64,000 nt of DNA from Streptomyces sp. yr375 (GTDB lineage: Bacteria > Actinomycetota > Actinomycetes > Streptomycetales > Streptomycetaceae), in assembly GCF_900110755.1 (NCBI RefSeq), contig NZ_FOFF01000050.1, forward strand, positions 1 through 64,000, read 5' to 3'. This document shows positions 12,083 to 20,771 of this stretch, piece after piece; the stretch's first letter is position 1; every line of letters begins with the position of its first letter. The translations under genes were made by a program, and so were the position numbers. The notes under the pieces are model-generated. The model did not search any database, had not been told where the DNA came from, and saw nothing but the letters and a program-made list of their open reading frames with translations.

Positions 12083-15000
12083 ATGTCGTCCGAGCACAGC
12101 CCAGACCTGTACCAGCGCCCGGTGGCGGCGGTGGACTGGTGGTTCCTGGCTTCTCCCCGCAAGCAGTATCCCGTCATCCAGTTGGCCGTCGAGGGCGTCG
12201 GCCTGCTGTCGCACAGTGACCTGTCCGACGCGGTCGCCGAGGCGTCCCGGGCCTGTCCCGGCACCCGGCTGGTCTTTCGCAAGGGGATGTGGCGGGACAG
12301 CGGCCGGGCCCCTGCGGTGATCGTCGGCGACGGGGCGGCGTACGACCGTGTCCGGTTCGACTCGCCGCTGCTGCGGCGGCCGTTGCGGCCCGGGGCGGGC
12401 GGCGCGACCTGTGAGGTGCTGCTGCTGACCGGCGAGCCGAACACCGTGGTGTTCCGGGGCTTTCACGCCGCCATGGACGGCCGGGGCCTGCTGCTCTGGG
12501 CGACCGAGGTCTTCCACGCGCTGGCCGGTGTGCCGGTGGTCGGCGCCGACGACCGGCTGAGCGAGGACGGCCTCATGGAGAAGCTGGCCGGCGAGCTGCC
12601 CGACGGCCTGCCGCCGGTCGCCGCCGCACCGGTGCTCCAGTGGCCCTCGCCGCTGGGCCGGCTGGGCAAGGGGCGGCGCGAGCCGATGTGGCGAAGACGC
12701 ACGGTCGACGGCAGCCACCCGGGCATCACGGCCAAGCTGGCCCTCGCCCTGTCCGCCGACGGCCGCGGGCCGGTCGAGGAGGACCCGGCGCTCAAGGGGT
12801 ACTTCATGGTGCCGGTCGACGGCCGCCGGCACGTACCCGGGATCCGCTCCACATCGTCGGTGACGATGAGCGCCTCCCTGGAGGTACGGGACGGCGACCA
12901 CTGGGAGGACGTCGGTGCCCGGCTGCTGACCGCGCTGAGCGAGCGCCAGGAACTCGCCAGCCGCACCGACCCGGCCCTGCGCAAGCTGCCGCGCTGGCTG
13001 GTGGGTCTGCTCGAGCGCGGTGCGGATGCCAAGACCACCGACAAGGGGCTGTACGGCTCCACCGCCATCCTCTCCGACCTGGGCGCCCTCGACCTCGCGG
13101 AGTTCTCCCCGCCCGGCTTCACCGCGACCTCGGTCTACATGCTGGCCTCGCCCGGACCGGTGGCGCCGCCCGAGGTCGACGCGGTGACCGCCGACGGCCG
13201 CACCGAGATCACCGTCGGCTGGTGGGACAACCCGGGGGCGGCCGAGCGCGCCGAGGCCCTGCTCGACCGTGTCGAGGAGGCCCTGTCGCCCCGGGCCCAC
13301 CGCGAGTGGTCCGGCAACATGACACAGCGTCCGGTGCCGATCGGCCCCTCGGTGGTACGGCTCTTTCGCGAGCAGGCCGAGCGCACCCCGGACCGGGTCG
13401 CCCTCAGCGGCTCCGCCGGCGACCTGACGTACGCCGAGCTCAGCCGCCGGGCCGATGCGGTCGCGGCGGAGCTGAGCCGCCGCGGGATCGGCCGCGGCAG
13501 TGTGGTCGGCCTGCTGGCCGACCGGTCCGCGGAGATGATGGCGGGGCTGTGGGGGGTGCTGCGGGCGGGCGCCGCCTATCTGCCGATGGACGCCGAACAC
13601 CCGGACGCCCGGCTGTCGGGCCTGCTCACCGACGCGACCGCCAAGCTGTGCCTGGTCCAACGGCCCTACCAGGAACGGCAGTGGTGTCCGCCGGGCTGCG
13701 AAACGCTCGTCCTGGAGGAGCTGTTGGAGTCCGCGGACGGCGAGGCGCCCGCGTACCGGGACGCCGAGGTGCGACCGGACGATCTGGCGTACGTCATCTA
13801 CACCTCCGGCTCGACCGGCAGGCCCAAGGGGGTGCAGATCGAGCACGGCGCCCTGCTGAACTACGTGGGCTGGGCCACCCGCGAGTTCGAGATCGACGCC
13901 GACAGCCGTCTGCCGCTGATCACCTCGCCCTCCTTCGACGTCACCGGCACCTCGGTATACCTGCCGCTGCTGGCCGGCGGCACGGTGGTGCTCATGCGCG
14001 ACAAGCCCAACCACCTTTCGCTGCGGCAGCTGTTGGAGGAGTCCGGGGCGAACTCGCTGTCGCTGACCCCGGCGCACCTGGACCTGATCGGCCGTCTGGA
14101 GCTGTCGCCGGCCGGTTTCCGTACCGTGGTGGTCGTCGGCGAGCAGTTGCGGGTGCCGGTGGCGGCCCGCGCCCAGGAGATGTTCGGGCCGGACTGCAGG
14201 ATCATCAATCTGTACGGGCCGACCGAGGCCACCATCGGCCTGACGGTGCACACCTACGATCCGGAGCGGGACGGGGCCGCCGCGGCGGTGCCGATCGGGC
14301 TGCCGACGGACAACAGCACCGTCGTCCTGCTGGACCAGGACCGGCGGTTCGTCGCGCCCGGCGAGGTGGGTGAGATGTACCTGGGTGGCAGCCAGTTGGC
14401 CCGTGGCTACCTGGGCCGCCCGGACCTGGACCGCGAGCGGTTCGTCCGGCTGGCCGACGGCAGCCGGATGTACCGTACGGGCGACCTGGCCCGGGTGTCG
14501 GCGAGCGGCGTACTGGAGTTCATCGGCCGGATCGACGACCAGGTGAAGATCTCCGGCCACCGCGTCGAGCCCGCCGAGGCGGCCCGCGCGCTGGAGGAAC
14601 ACCCCGCCGTGGCACGGGCCGTGGTCGTCGCCACGGCCCTGCCGGGCGGGCACGGCAAGTCGCTCGCCGGGTACGTGGTGACCCGGACTCCCGTCGGCCG
14701 GGACGAGCTGCGGGAGTTCCTGGTGCGGCGGCTGCCGGAGTACCTGGTGCCGGCCACCCTGACCGTGCTGCCCGAACTGCCGCTGACCGTCGCCGGCAAG
14801 ATCGACGTACGCGCGCTGCCGGACCCGCACACCGACAGCGGCGGCGCAGCCGGGCAGGCCGGATCCGACGCGCCCGTACTGGACGTCGTGGAGTCGGCGA
14901 TCGCCGACATCTGGGCGCTCGCCCTGCGGGTGGACCGCTCCCGGCTGACTCCCGCCCAGAGCTTCCACCACCTGGGCGGCGACTCGCTCACCCTCTACGC

Positions 15001-15136
15001 CGTGCTCGCACAGGTCTGCCGGGACGTGGTCGAGCCCGGCCGCGAGAAGACGTTCATGGCCCGCCTGCCGGAGATTCTGCGGAAGCCCACACTGGAGCAC
15101 GTCGCAGCCCTCGTACGCGAGACCGCCCAGGACTGA
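12083..15136 (+). CDS. NRPS-like protein: condensation-like, adenylation and carrier domains
   Basis: Predicted single-module NRPS-like enzyme of 1017 residues, starting at ATG 12083 after GGAG. Residues ~10-400 resemble the condensation/acyltransferase superfamily: there is an HAAMDGRG motif near 128, but the preceding residue is Phe, so the usual HHxxxDG is reduced to HxxxDG. Residues ~415-915 are an adenylation domain with YTSGSTGRPKG (near 572), YGPTEATIG, YRTGDLAR, GRIDDQVKISGHRVEP and the core Lys in PLTVAGKIDV. The carrier domain follows, with phosphopantetheine Ser in HLGGDSLT near 965. The binding-pocket segment SFDVTGTSVY starts with the Asp typical of amino-acid substrates; the substrate itself cannot be named. 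It may supply an amino-acid unit to the polyketide or release it. Homology of the N-terminal domain is inferred from one motif and its position. Confidence 0.9.
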   Translation: MSSEHSPDLYQRPVAAVDWWFLASPRKQYPVIQLAVEGVGLLSHSDLSDAVAEASRACPGTRLVFRKGMWRDSGRAPAVIVGDGAAYDRVRFDSPLLRRPLRPGAGGATCEVLLLTGEPNTVVFRGFHAAMDGRGLLLWATEVFHALAGVPVVGADDRLSEDGLMEKLAGELPDGLPPVAAAPVLQWPSPLGRLGKGRREPMWRRRTVDGSHPGITAKLALALSADGRGPVEEDPALKGYFMVPVDGRRHVPGIRSTSSVTMSASLEVRDGDHWEDVGARLLTALSERQELASRTDPALRKLPRWLVGLLERGADAKTTDKGLYGSTAILSDLGALDLAEFSPPGFTATSVYMLASPGPVAPPEVDAVTADGRTEITVGWWDNPGAAERAEALLDRVEEALSPRAHREWSGNMTQRPVPIGPSVVRLFREQAERTPDRVALSGSAGDLTYAELSRRADAVAAELSRRGIGRGSVVGLLADRSAEMMAGLWGVLRAGAAYLPMDAEHPDARLSGLLTDATAKLCLVQRPYQERQWCPPGCETLVLEELLESADGEAPAYRDAEVRPDDLAYVIYTSGSTGRPKGVQIEHGALLNYVGWATREFEIDADSRLPLITSPSFDVTGTSVYLPLLAGGTVVLMRDKPNHLSLRQLLEESGANSLSLTPAHLDLIGRLELSPAGFRTVVVVGEQLRVPVAARAQEMFGPDCRIINLYGPTEATIGLTVHTYDPERDGAAAAVPIGLPTDNSTVVLLDQDRRFVAPGEVGEMYLGGSQLARGYLGRPDLDRERFVRLADGSRMYRTGDLARVSASGVLEFIGRIDDQVKISGHRVEPAEAARALEEHPAVARAVVVATALPGGHGKSLAGYVVTRTPVGRDELREFLVRRLPEYLVPATLTVLPELPLTVAGKIDVRALPDPHTDSGGAAGQAGSDAPVLDVVESAIADIWALALRVDRSRLTPAQSFHHLGGDSLTLYAVLAQVCRDVVEPGREKTFMARLPEILRKPTLEHVAALVRETAQD

Positions 15137-15163
15137 CAGGACGGACAGGACCGATCCGCAGAA

Positions 15164-15191
15164 GGGGGCAACGCCGCGCGGCGTTGCCCCC
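15164..15191. terminator. Bidirectional hairpin terminator
   Basis: A perfect 28-bp palindrome starting GGGGGCAACGCCG lies between the converging ends of the C-A-T gene (15136) and the LAL regulator (15217). There is no T-run, which is usual for Streptomyces terminators. Being symmetric, it can stop transcription from both sides. Confidence 0.8.
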
Positions 15192-15216
15192 GGCCTCTGA
15201 GTCCGTTGCGTGACGC

Positions 15217-18012
15217 TCAGCTCCCGGTCGGGGCCATCACCAGGGACGGCAGGTCCGAGCGTCTTGTCACGTTCAGCTTGCGGTACGTCTTGGTCAGATG
15301 CTGCTCCACCGTACTGACCGAGATGTACAGCCGGTTGGAGATCTCCCGGTTCGTGTAGCCGAGCGCCGCCATCTCCGCCACCCGCCGTTCCGCGTCGCTG
15401 AGCAGCAGCTCCGCCTCCGTCGGCGCGGCCTGCAACTCCACGAGCTCGGCCGATTCGGTCGGCTCGGCGGATTCGGACGGCACCGGATCCAGCGCCAGCG
15501 CGTCCACGAGCGGCTCGGCATGGCACTCGCGGGCGATGTTCCACGCCCGGCGGCCCACCATCCGAGCCCGGCGCAGCTCGCCGAGCGTGTGGTGGGTCTC
15601 GGTCAACTGCACGAGGGTGCGCAGCAGTTCGTACCGGTCCCCGCTGCCCTGCAGCAGGTCGGCGGACTGCCGCAGCATCTCCGACCGGCGCCGCAGGTCG
15701 GACATCATTGCCAGAACCCGCAGCGCGCTGCCCGCGGCCCGCGGCGCATGACTGCCGGCCTGCGTCAACTGCTCCTCGGCGAGCTTGCGGGCCCGGCCGT
15801 GCTCGCCCATCTCCAGCAGCACGGCCGCCGCCTCGACACGCCACGGGACCAGGCTGGGAACGTCCATGTTCCACCGGCCCATCAGCTCCCCGCAGTTCTC
15901 GAAGTCGGCCAGCGCCGAGCCCAGATGGCCGGTCGCCAGACTGACCCGACCGCGGGCCTGAAGGTACGTCAGGCCGAACCGGCTCTGTGAGACCCCGGGC
16001 GGCAGCGGCATGTTGAGCTGCGCCAACGCCTCTCGGTGCCGGCCCATCGAGGTCAGCGCGAGCACCTGGGTCGACCGGACGGCGGCCAGCGAAACGCCCC
16101 AACTGGCGGTCGGTACGGCCCGCATCGCCTCCTGCCCCTGCTCGGCCGCCTCCAGCAGCGAGCCCTGCCGCAGGCTGATCTCGGCCCGCACCGCCAGCAG
16201 CAGGGCGTACCGCCACCTCGACTCGCCCTCCGCGGACTGGGCCAGCAGCGCGTCGCACAGCTGAGCCGCCTGCACCACCCGCTCCCCGCACAGCAGCGTC
16301 ATCAGCCCGGCCACCATGGTGCTGGTGCCCGTCTCCTGGAGCGGCGCGTTCTGCAGGATCCGCTCGGCCCGCTCCAGTGCGGGCCGGCCGCCCTGGCCGC
16401 CTTCCTGGGAGATCACGGAGTTCAGCGTGCGCAGGGTGTCGAGACGGCGGGGGGAGGTCAGCGGCTGCAGGATGCGATCGGCTGCCCCGTCGTCGATGCC
16501 GGGGACCAGGTCTACCAGCGCCGGATAGGCGTCCCGGATCGTCAGCCGCAGCTCGCACAGGGCGGACGGCGAGGGCCGGTCCGCGGCCCGGGCCGCCCCG
16601 TCCAGCCGGGGCAGCAGGTCGCGGGCGACCGCGAACCGGCCGTTCCACAGCAGCGCCTTGATCACCCCGACCGTGTCGTCGCCCGACAGGTGGCCCGCGT
16701 GGCTCGCCTCGACCAGTTCCGCGAGGTACGGCGAGCAGATGCTCGGGTTGATCCGCCACTCGGCCCGCAGCAGCGCCGCCTGCAGCCGGGCGGCGGCCAC
16801 CGGATCGTCCGCGCAGCCCAGCCGCGCCAGTTTCAGACAGGCGACCGCGTACGACAGGCGTCCCTCGGACACGCCCAGCCGTGCCGCCTCCGTCAGCACC
16901 CCCACCGACCAGGGCGCACTGCAGTCACTGGCGATCAGCAGTTGCTCCGCCACCTCCGACGCCGACCGGCCTTCGTGGTACGCCTGGGCGGCGGCGGCCT
17001 GGTGCAGCCGGATCCGTTCCGTGCCGTCCATGCCCAGCAGCACCGCCCCGGCCGCCGCCGGGTGGCGGAAGCCGTCGCCGTCGATCAGTCCGGCGGTCCG
17101 CAGGCCGTCGAGCAGCGCGTCGGTGACGGTGGGACACATGCCCAGCAGGCGTGCTACACCCTCTCGACTGCGCAGCACGGCCACGCCCTGTGCCACCCGG
17201 GCCGTCTGCGGATCACTGCGGCGCAGATACTCCAGCACCGCCTGCCCGTAGGTGTCCGCCGAGCCGAACAGTTCGTCGTTGCCGGGGGCGGGGGGGGTGC
17301 GCCGTACGGCCAGGTGGTCGCCGATCAGGGCCTCCGCGAGCAGCGGGTTGCCGTTGCTCAGCTGGTGGCAGCGCTCCGCCAGTGCTCCGGGAGCCTCGTG
17401 GCCCAGGTGCCGGGCGGCGAGCCGGGCCACGCCGTCCGGTGTCAGCGGGTGCAGGGCCAGTCCGTGGCAGTGCGGCTGGCGCAGCAACTCGGCGGCGCAT
17501 TCCTGATTGTGATGCGGTGACTGTTCGGAGTACGAGAACACCGTCGCGATACGCGCTCCGCGGATGCGCCGCGCGAAGTAGGACAGGATCGACTGCGACG
17601 CGGCGTCGGTGAGGTGGATGTCGTCCACGATCAGCGCCAGCGGCTGCTGTTCGGACAGTTCCAGCAGGATCGCGCTCATCGCGTGCGCGGTGAGGGTGTC
17701 GAGCCCGGTGTCCGGCTCCGGTACGACGGCCAGCAGCCGGTCCGCCTCCCGGCGGGCGGCCGGCGACAGCGGTGCGTGCAGGAGCAGTTGGCTCATGACG
17801 CCCATGGGGACGTCACGCTCCGCCACGCAGGCGATCGCGGTCAACGCGAGCGCTCCGCGGTTCATGGCCGCCTGCGCGAAGACGTCCAGCAGCACGCTCT
17901 TGCCCGTGGCCACGACGCCGCTGACCAAGGCCGATTTACCACTGCCCTGGATGGCCTCGTCCAGCAGACTTGTGAGGAAGCCGAGTTCGTCTTCGCGTTC
18001 GGCCAAAACCAT
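15217..18012 (-). CDS. LAL-family LuxR transcriptional regulator (large ATP-binding)
   Basis: Likely pathway-specific activator of 931 residues. The N-terminus carries a P-loop, GVVATGKS (32-39), and a Walker B, LALIVDDIHLTD near 125, as in MalT/LAL-type STAND ATPases. A long helical middle follows, and a LuxR helix-turn-helix closes the protein (LGYTNREISNRLYISVSTVE, about 870-925). The ATG at 18012 is preferred because GAAGAGG lies about 10 bases upstream; an in-frame upstream start at 18048 would add 12 residues without a better ribosome site. LAL proteins commonly activate macrolide and polyene clusters. It converges on the C-A-T gene across a strong terminator and sits at the cluster border. 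Confidence 0.93.
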   Translation of the reverse strand: MVLAEREDELGFLTSLLDEAIQGSGKSALVSGVVATGKSVLLDVFAQAAMNRGALALTAIACVAERDVPMGVMSQLLLHAPLSPAARREADRLLAVVPEPDTGLDTLTAHAMSAILLELSEQQPLALIVDDIHLTDAASQSILSYFARRIRGARIATVFSYSEQSPHHNQECAAELLRQPHCHGLALHPLTPDGVARLAARHLGHEAPGALAERCHQLSNGNPLLAEALIGDHLAVRRTPPAPGNDELFGSADTYGQAVLEYLRRSDPQTARVAQGVAVLRSREGVARLLGMCPTVTDALLDGLRTAGLIDGDGFRHPAAAGAVLLGMDGTERIRLHQAAAAQAYHEGRSASEVAEQLLIASDCSAPWSVGVLTEAARLGVSEGRLSYAVACLKLARLGCADDPVAAARLQAALLRAEWRINPSICSPYLAELVEASHAGHLSGDDTVGVIKALLWNGRFAVARDLLPRLDGAARAADRPSPSALCELRLTIRDAYPALVDLVPGIDDGAADRILQPLTSPRRLDTLRTLNSVISQEGGQGGRPALERAERILQNAPLQETGTSTMVAGLMTLLCGERVVQAAQLCDALLAQSAEGESRWRYALLLAVRAEISLRQGSLLEAAEQGQEAMRAVPTASWGVSLAAVRSTQVLALTSMGRHREALAQLNMPLPPGVSQSRFGLTYLQARGRVSLATGHLGSALADFENCGELMGRWNMDVPSLVPWRVEAAAVLLEMGEHGRARKLAEEQLTQAGSHAPRAAGSALRVLAMMSDLRRRSEMLRQSADLLQGSGDRYELLRTLVQLTETHHTLGELRRARMVGRRAWNIARECHAEPLVDALALDPVPSESAEPTESAELVELQAAPTEAELLLSDAERRVAEMAALGYTNREISNRLYISVSTVEQHLTKTYRKLNVTRRSDLPSLVMAPTGS

Positions 18013-19049
18013 TTCTCTGATACCTCTTCCCCCGCGAAATGAGTGCACCGAACTCCGGCCGAAGGACCGGTGAAGGTGTGCGGGACCTCAAACGGACAGC
18101 TGATTGCCATCGCGACAGCTGCAGGAGCGGACAGCTGGTCAATTCATCCGACTCCGGCTCGATCAAGCTAACGACGGCCACCGTCGCTGCACAAGGAGCA
18201 TTGGGGAGTCTTGACCAACCGGCCATCTTGAAGCCGGATTGGATATCGAAAGGCGCAGTGGACGGGCCCTGATTCAGGAGCAAGGAGTCCGGGTTGCCAT
18301 CAATTGATGCGATGTCAAAGTTTCATATCCCCCTCACAAGCCACCCGCGTACGACCGCCCGGCATCAATGTGCGAAGCTATCCACGGACGCCGCGAACGC
18401 CTCACCGCAGCAAAGGCGTTGCGGCGGAAGCTGAAGCACCATCAGGCAGGCATTCATCGCCTCTACACTTTCCATGCCGACATGTGTGCGTTTTGTGTAC
18501 GCGAACATCCTCCGGCCGGTCCGACGCGATGGAATACCAATCCGGAAAGAACTCGGCGTATCCCGCAAAGCCGCTGCCAGGATTTCCGTCCGGCGTGATC
18601 CATGCCCTCTGTGGCAATTCGGTTACTCTACGGCGGAGTACGCGGCGAACCCGGTCAACGCGAAGTACGCGGTGAACGCGTCGAGCCATTCGCACGAGTC
18701 GCACCGCAGGACCGCCGCCTCGCCGAGCGCACGCGGGCACGGTCAGGCACAGGTGGGCACGGCCGGCGCGAGGACGCGCCGGAACGCCTCACGGGCCCGG
18801 GCCGCCACCCCCAGCCACCTCACGGAGCGTCAGGACCGGTCACGGCAGTCGCAGCCGTCACGGCCGCCCCTGCGGGCCTCTGACGCCCGTCGCGCGCCCG
18901 GCACCGGCGCATCAGCACCGGCACAGCAAGACGGTGCCGGTACCGGCCCTGAGGCCGAGACCGACACCGGAAAGGGATGGAAGGACCAGGAGAGGCAAGG
19001 AGAAGCCAGGCGAGAGACCAGACGAGCCGCCCCGTAGAGCGGCCGCGCG
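18013..19049. other. Gene-poor kilobase at the cluster border
   Basis: About 1 kb without a convincing gene. The part from 18090 to 18600 is visibly richer in A/T than its surroundings. It must contain the LAL promoter, but no clear -35/-10 pair was found: a TTGACA exists on the minus strand at 18318-18313 with no matching -10. A perfect palindrome CATCAATTGATG lies at 18298-18309. Short open frames on both strands between 18400 and 19040 lack ribosome sites and recognisable domains. Confidence 0.6.
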
Positions 19050-20534
19050 TCAAGACCTGGTGCACTCCTGCCCGTTGAGGGTGAAGTCGTACGGAACGCT
19101 GTTCGTGTCGTGCCAGGAGGCGAGGAAGCCGAAGCTGAGGGTGCCGTGGGCCGCGACGGACCTGTTGTAGTCGGCGGCGGTCGCGGTGACCCGGGAGCCG
19201 TTCTGGGCGAGGCTCGCGTCCCACATCTGGTCGACCCGCTGGCCGTCGCGGAAGGACCAGGCCACCCGCCAGACGTCGAGCGCGTCGGCCGTGGTGACGG
19301 TGACGGTCGCCTGGAATCCTTCAGGCCACTGGTTGACGAGGTCGTAGCGGACCTCGCAGGGCGGCTCGTCCCCGCTCCCGCCGTCACCCGCGGGGGCCGA
19401 GGAGGTGCCCTGGGGTTCCGGGTCGGGCTTGCCGCGGTCGTCGTCGCCCGTCGCCGACGGCGTGCCGCTGGCGGACGGGGCCGGGTCGGACGAGGACGGC
19501 GCGGCGGAAGTGACGGGGCCGGCGGACGGCAGGATCGGACCGGGTCCGGCCACCGGACCGCCGTCGGCCGGGCCGCTCTTGGCGACGCTGTCACCGCTGC
19601 CGCCGGGCATCATCGACACCGCGAGCGCCAGCCCGGAGACGAGCACGGCGGCGACGAGCAGCGCGTTGCGCCGCACGCGCGCCTTGCCCGCGGCGGCCCG
19701 TACGGCCGCGCCTTCGAGGTCCGGCAGGTCGGGACGTCCGGGACCTAGGCGCACCTCGGAGGCCCGGCGGCGGCGTTCCAGGTAGGCGAGGCCGCCCCAG
19801 CCGATCACGCCCTGGACGAGGGCTGCGGGCAGCCCGCCGCCGTGCAGCCGCAGACAGGCGGCGGCCTCCGCGCACTGCACGCAGGTGGCGAGGTGCCGGG
19901 AGAGGTCGGGCGGGGTGTCGGCGGCGGGCGAGCGGGTGACGGCGTCCAGGAGCCGTACGTAGCTGCGGCACTCCGCGTCCATCGGGGTGTCGAGATGGTT
20001 GCGGTGGCAGCGGTCCCGGAACAGGCCGCGGACCTGGTTCAGCTCCTCCACCGCGGCGGTCGGGTCCAGGCCCTGGCGGCGGATGACGGCGCGCAGCGGC
20101 AGCGCCTCCACCTCCGCCAGCCACAGCAGGGCGGCGTCCGGTTCCTGCATGTCACGCAGGCCGCGCAGGGCGATGGGACGGCTCAGGGGCGGCCCGACGT
20201 AGCGTGCGGCTTTCTCGGAGTTCAGCCACAGGCGCAGGTCGGGGTCGAGTCGGTGGCCGTGGCCCTGGGCCTCCCAGGCGGCCGCCGTGGTACGTACGGC
20301 GGTCAGCAGCAGGGGGATCCGGGGCAGCCGGGACGAGCGACGGCCGACACCTCGTGCGGTGTCGTCCTCGCCGGCGCGGGCCTCGTGTATCCCGAACGCG
20401 AACGCCTCACGAGCCAGTTGGTTCGCCGCGGTCGAGCCCGACGTGCACAGGTCGGCGTACGACAGGACGGCGTCCCAGCACTCGGAGAACAGCGCGGCCT
20501 CGGCGGAGTCCTTCGGGGTCGGCAGGTCGGGCAT
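19050..20534 (-). CDS. Zinc-finger/transmembrane protein with extracellular CBM2
   Basis: A 494-residue membrane protein with an unusual layout. Residues 1-200 are cytoplasmic and helical, faintly like a sigma-factor region. Near 210-222 is an H-x3-C-x2-C zinc-finger motif (HLATCVQCAEAAAC) as in anti-sigma proteins. One membrane helix (NALLVAAVLVSGLALAVSM) sits near 290-308, followed by a Ser/Pro/Gly linker to ~390. Residues 393-494 form a family 2 carbohydrate-binding module with its terminal Cys pair, conserved Trp residues and FGFLAS. The ATG at 20534 follows GCAGGAGA. It could report binding of cellulose or chitin at the cell surface to an internal partner, which is inference from the layout. 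No sigma gene is adjacent. Confidence 0.85.
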   Translation of the reverse strand: MPDLPTPKDSAEAALFSECWDAVLSYADLCTSGSTAANQLAREAFAFGIHEARAGEDDTARGVGRRSSRLPRIPLLLTAVRTTAAAWEAQGHGHRLDPDLRLWLNSEKAARYVGPPLSRPIALRGLRDMQEPDAALLWLAEVEALPLRAVIRRQGLDPTAAVEELNQVRGLFRDRCHRNHLDTPMDAECRSYVRLLDAVTRSPAADTPPDLSRHLATCVQCAEAAACLRLHGGGLPAALVQGVIGWGGLAYLERRRRASEVRLGPGRPDLPDLEGAAVRAAAGKARVRRNALLVAAVLVSGLALAVSMMPGGSGDSVAKSGPADGGPVAGPGPILPSAGPVTSAAPSSSDPAPSASGTPSATGDDDRGKPDPEPQGTSSAPAGDGGSGDEPPCEVRYDLVNQWPEGFQATVTVTTADALDVWRVAWSFRDGQRVDQMWDASLAQNGSRVTATAADYNRSVAAHGTLSFGFLASWHDTNSVPYDFTLNGQECTRS

Positions 20535-20771
20535 GGGTCTCCTGCATCCACAAGCGAGGTCAACTCACCATGACGGCAATGGAGTTGGGGGGAACCTCGC
20601 GGCAGGGGCAGAGCTTTTCACGTTTCCAACACAACTGACAAGCGCCCTGTTCAGATGTCATGTCAAGAGGGAACACGACAGGACATACGACAGGGCGAGG
20701 CAAGGCGGCCGCGCCCGTAACTCCGGCCTGTAGTACGGACAATGGCCGCCTTCTGTTCAACTCGGCGCCGA

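Noticed and set aside
18296..18318. Consensus TTGACA with palindrome CATCAATTGATG as a LAL promoter
   Set aside because: No acceptable -10 at 16-18 bp and the distance to the start is about 300 bp.
18402..18740. Short frames on both strands of the gene-poor region, one with repeated tyrosine/alanine words, considered as a peptide precursor for the radical SAM protein
   Set aside because: No ribosome site, no cleavage or core motif, 2 kb from the radical SAM gene, with an unrelated gene between.
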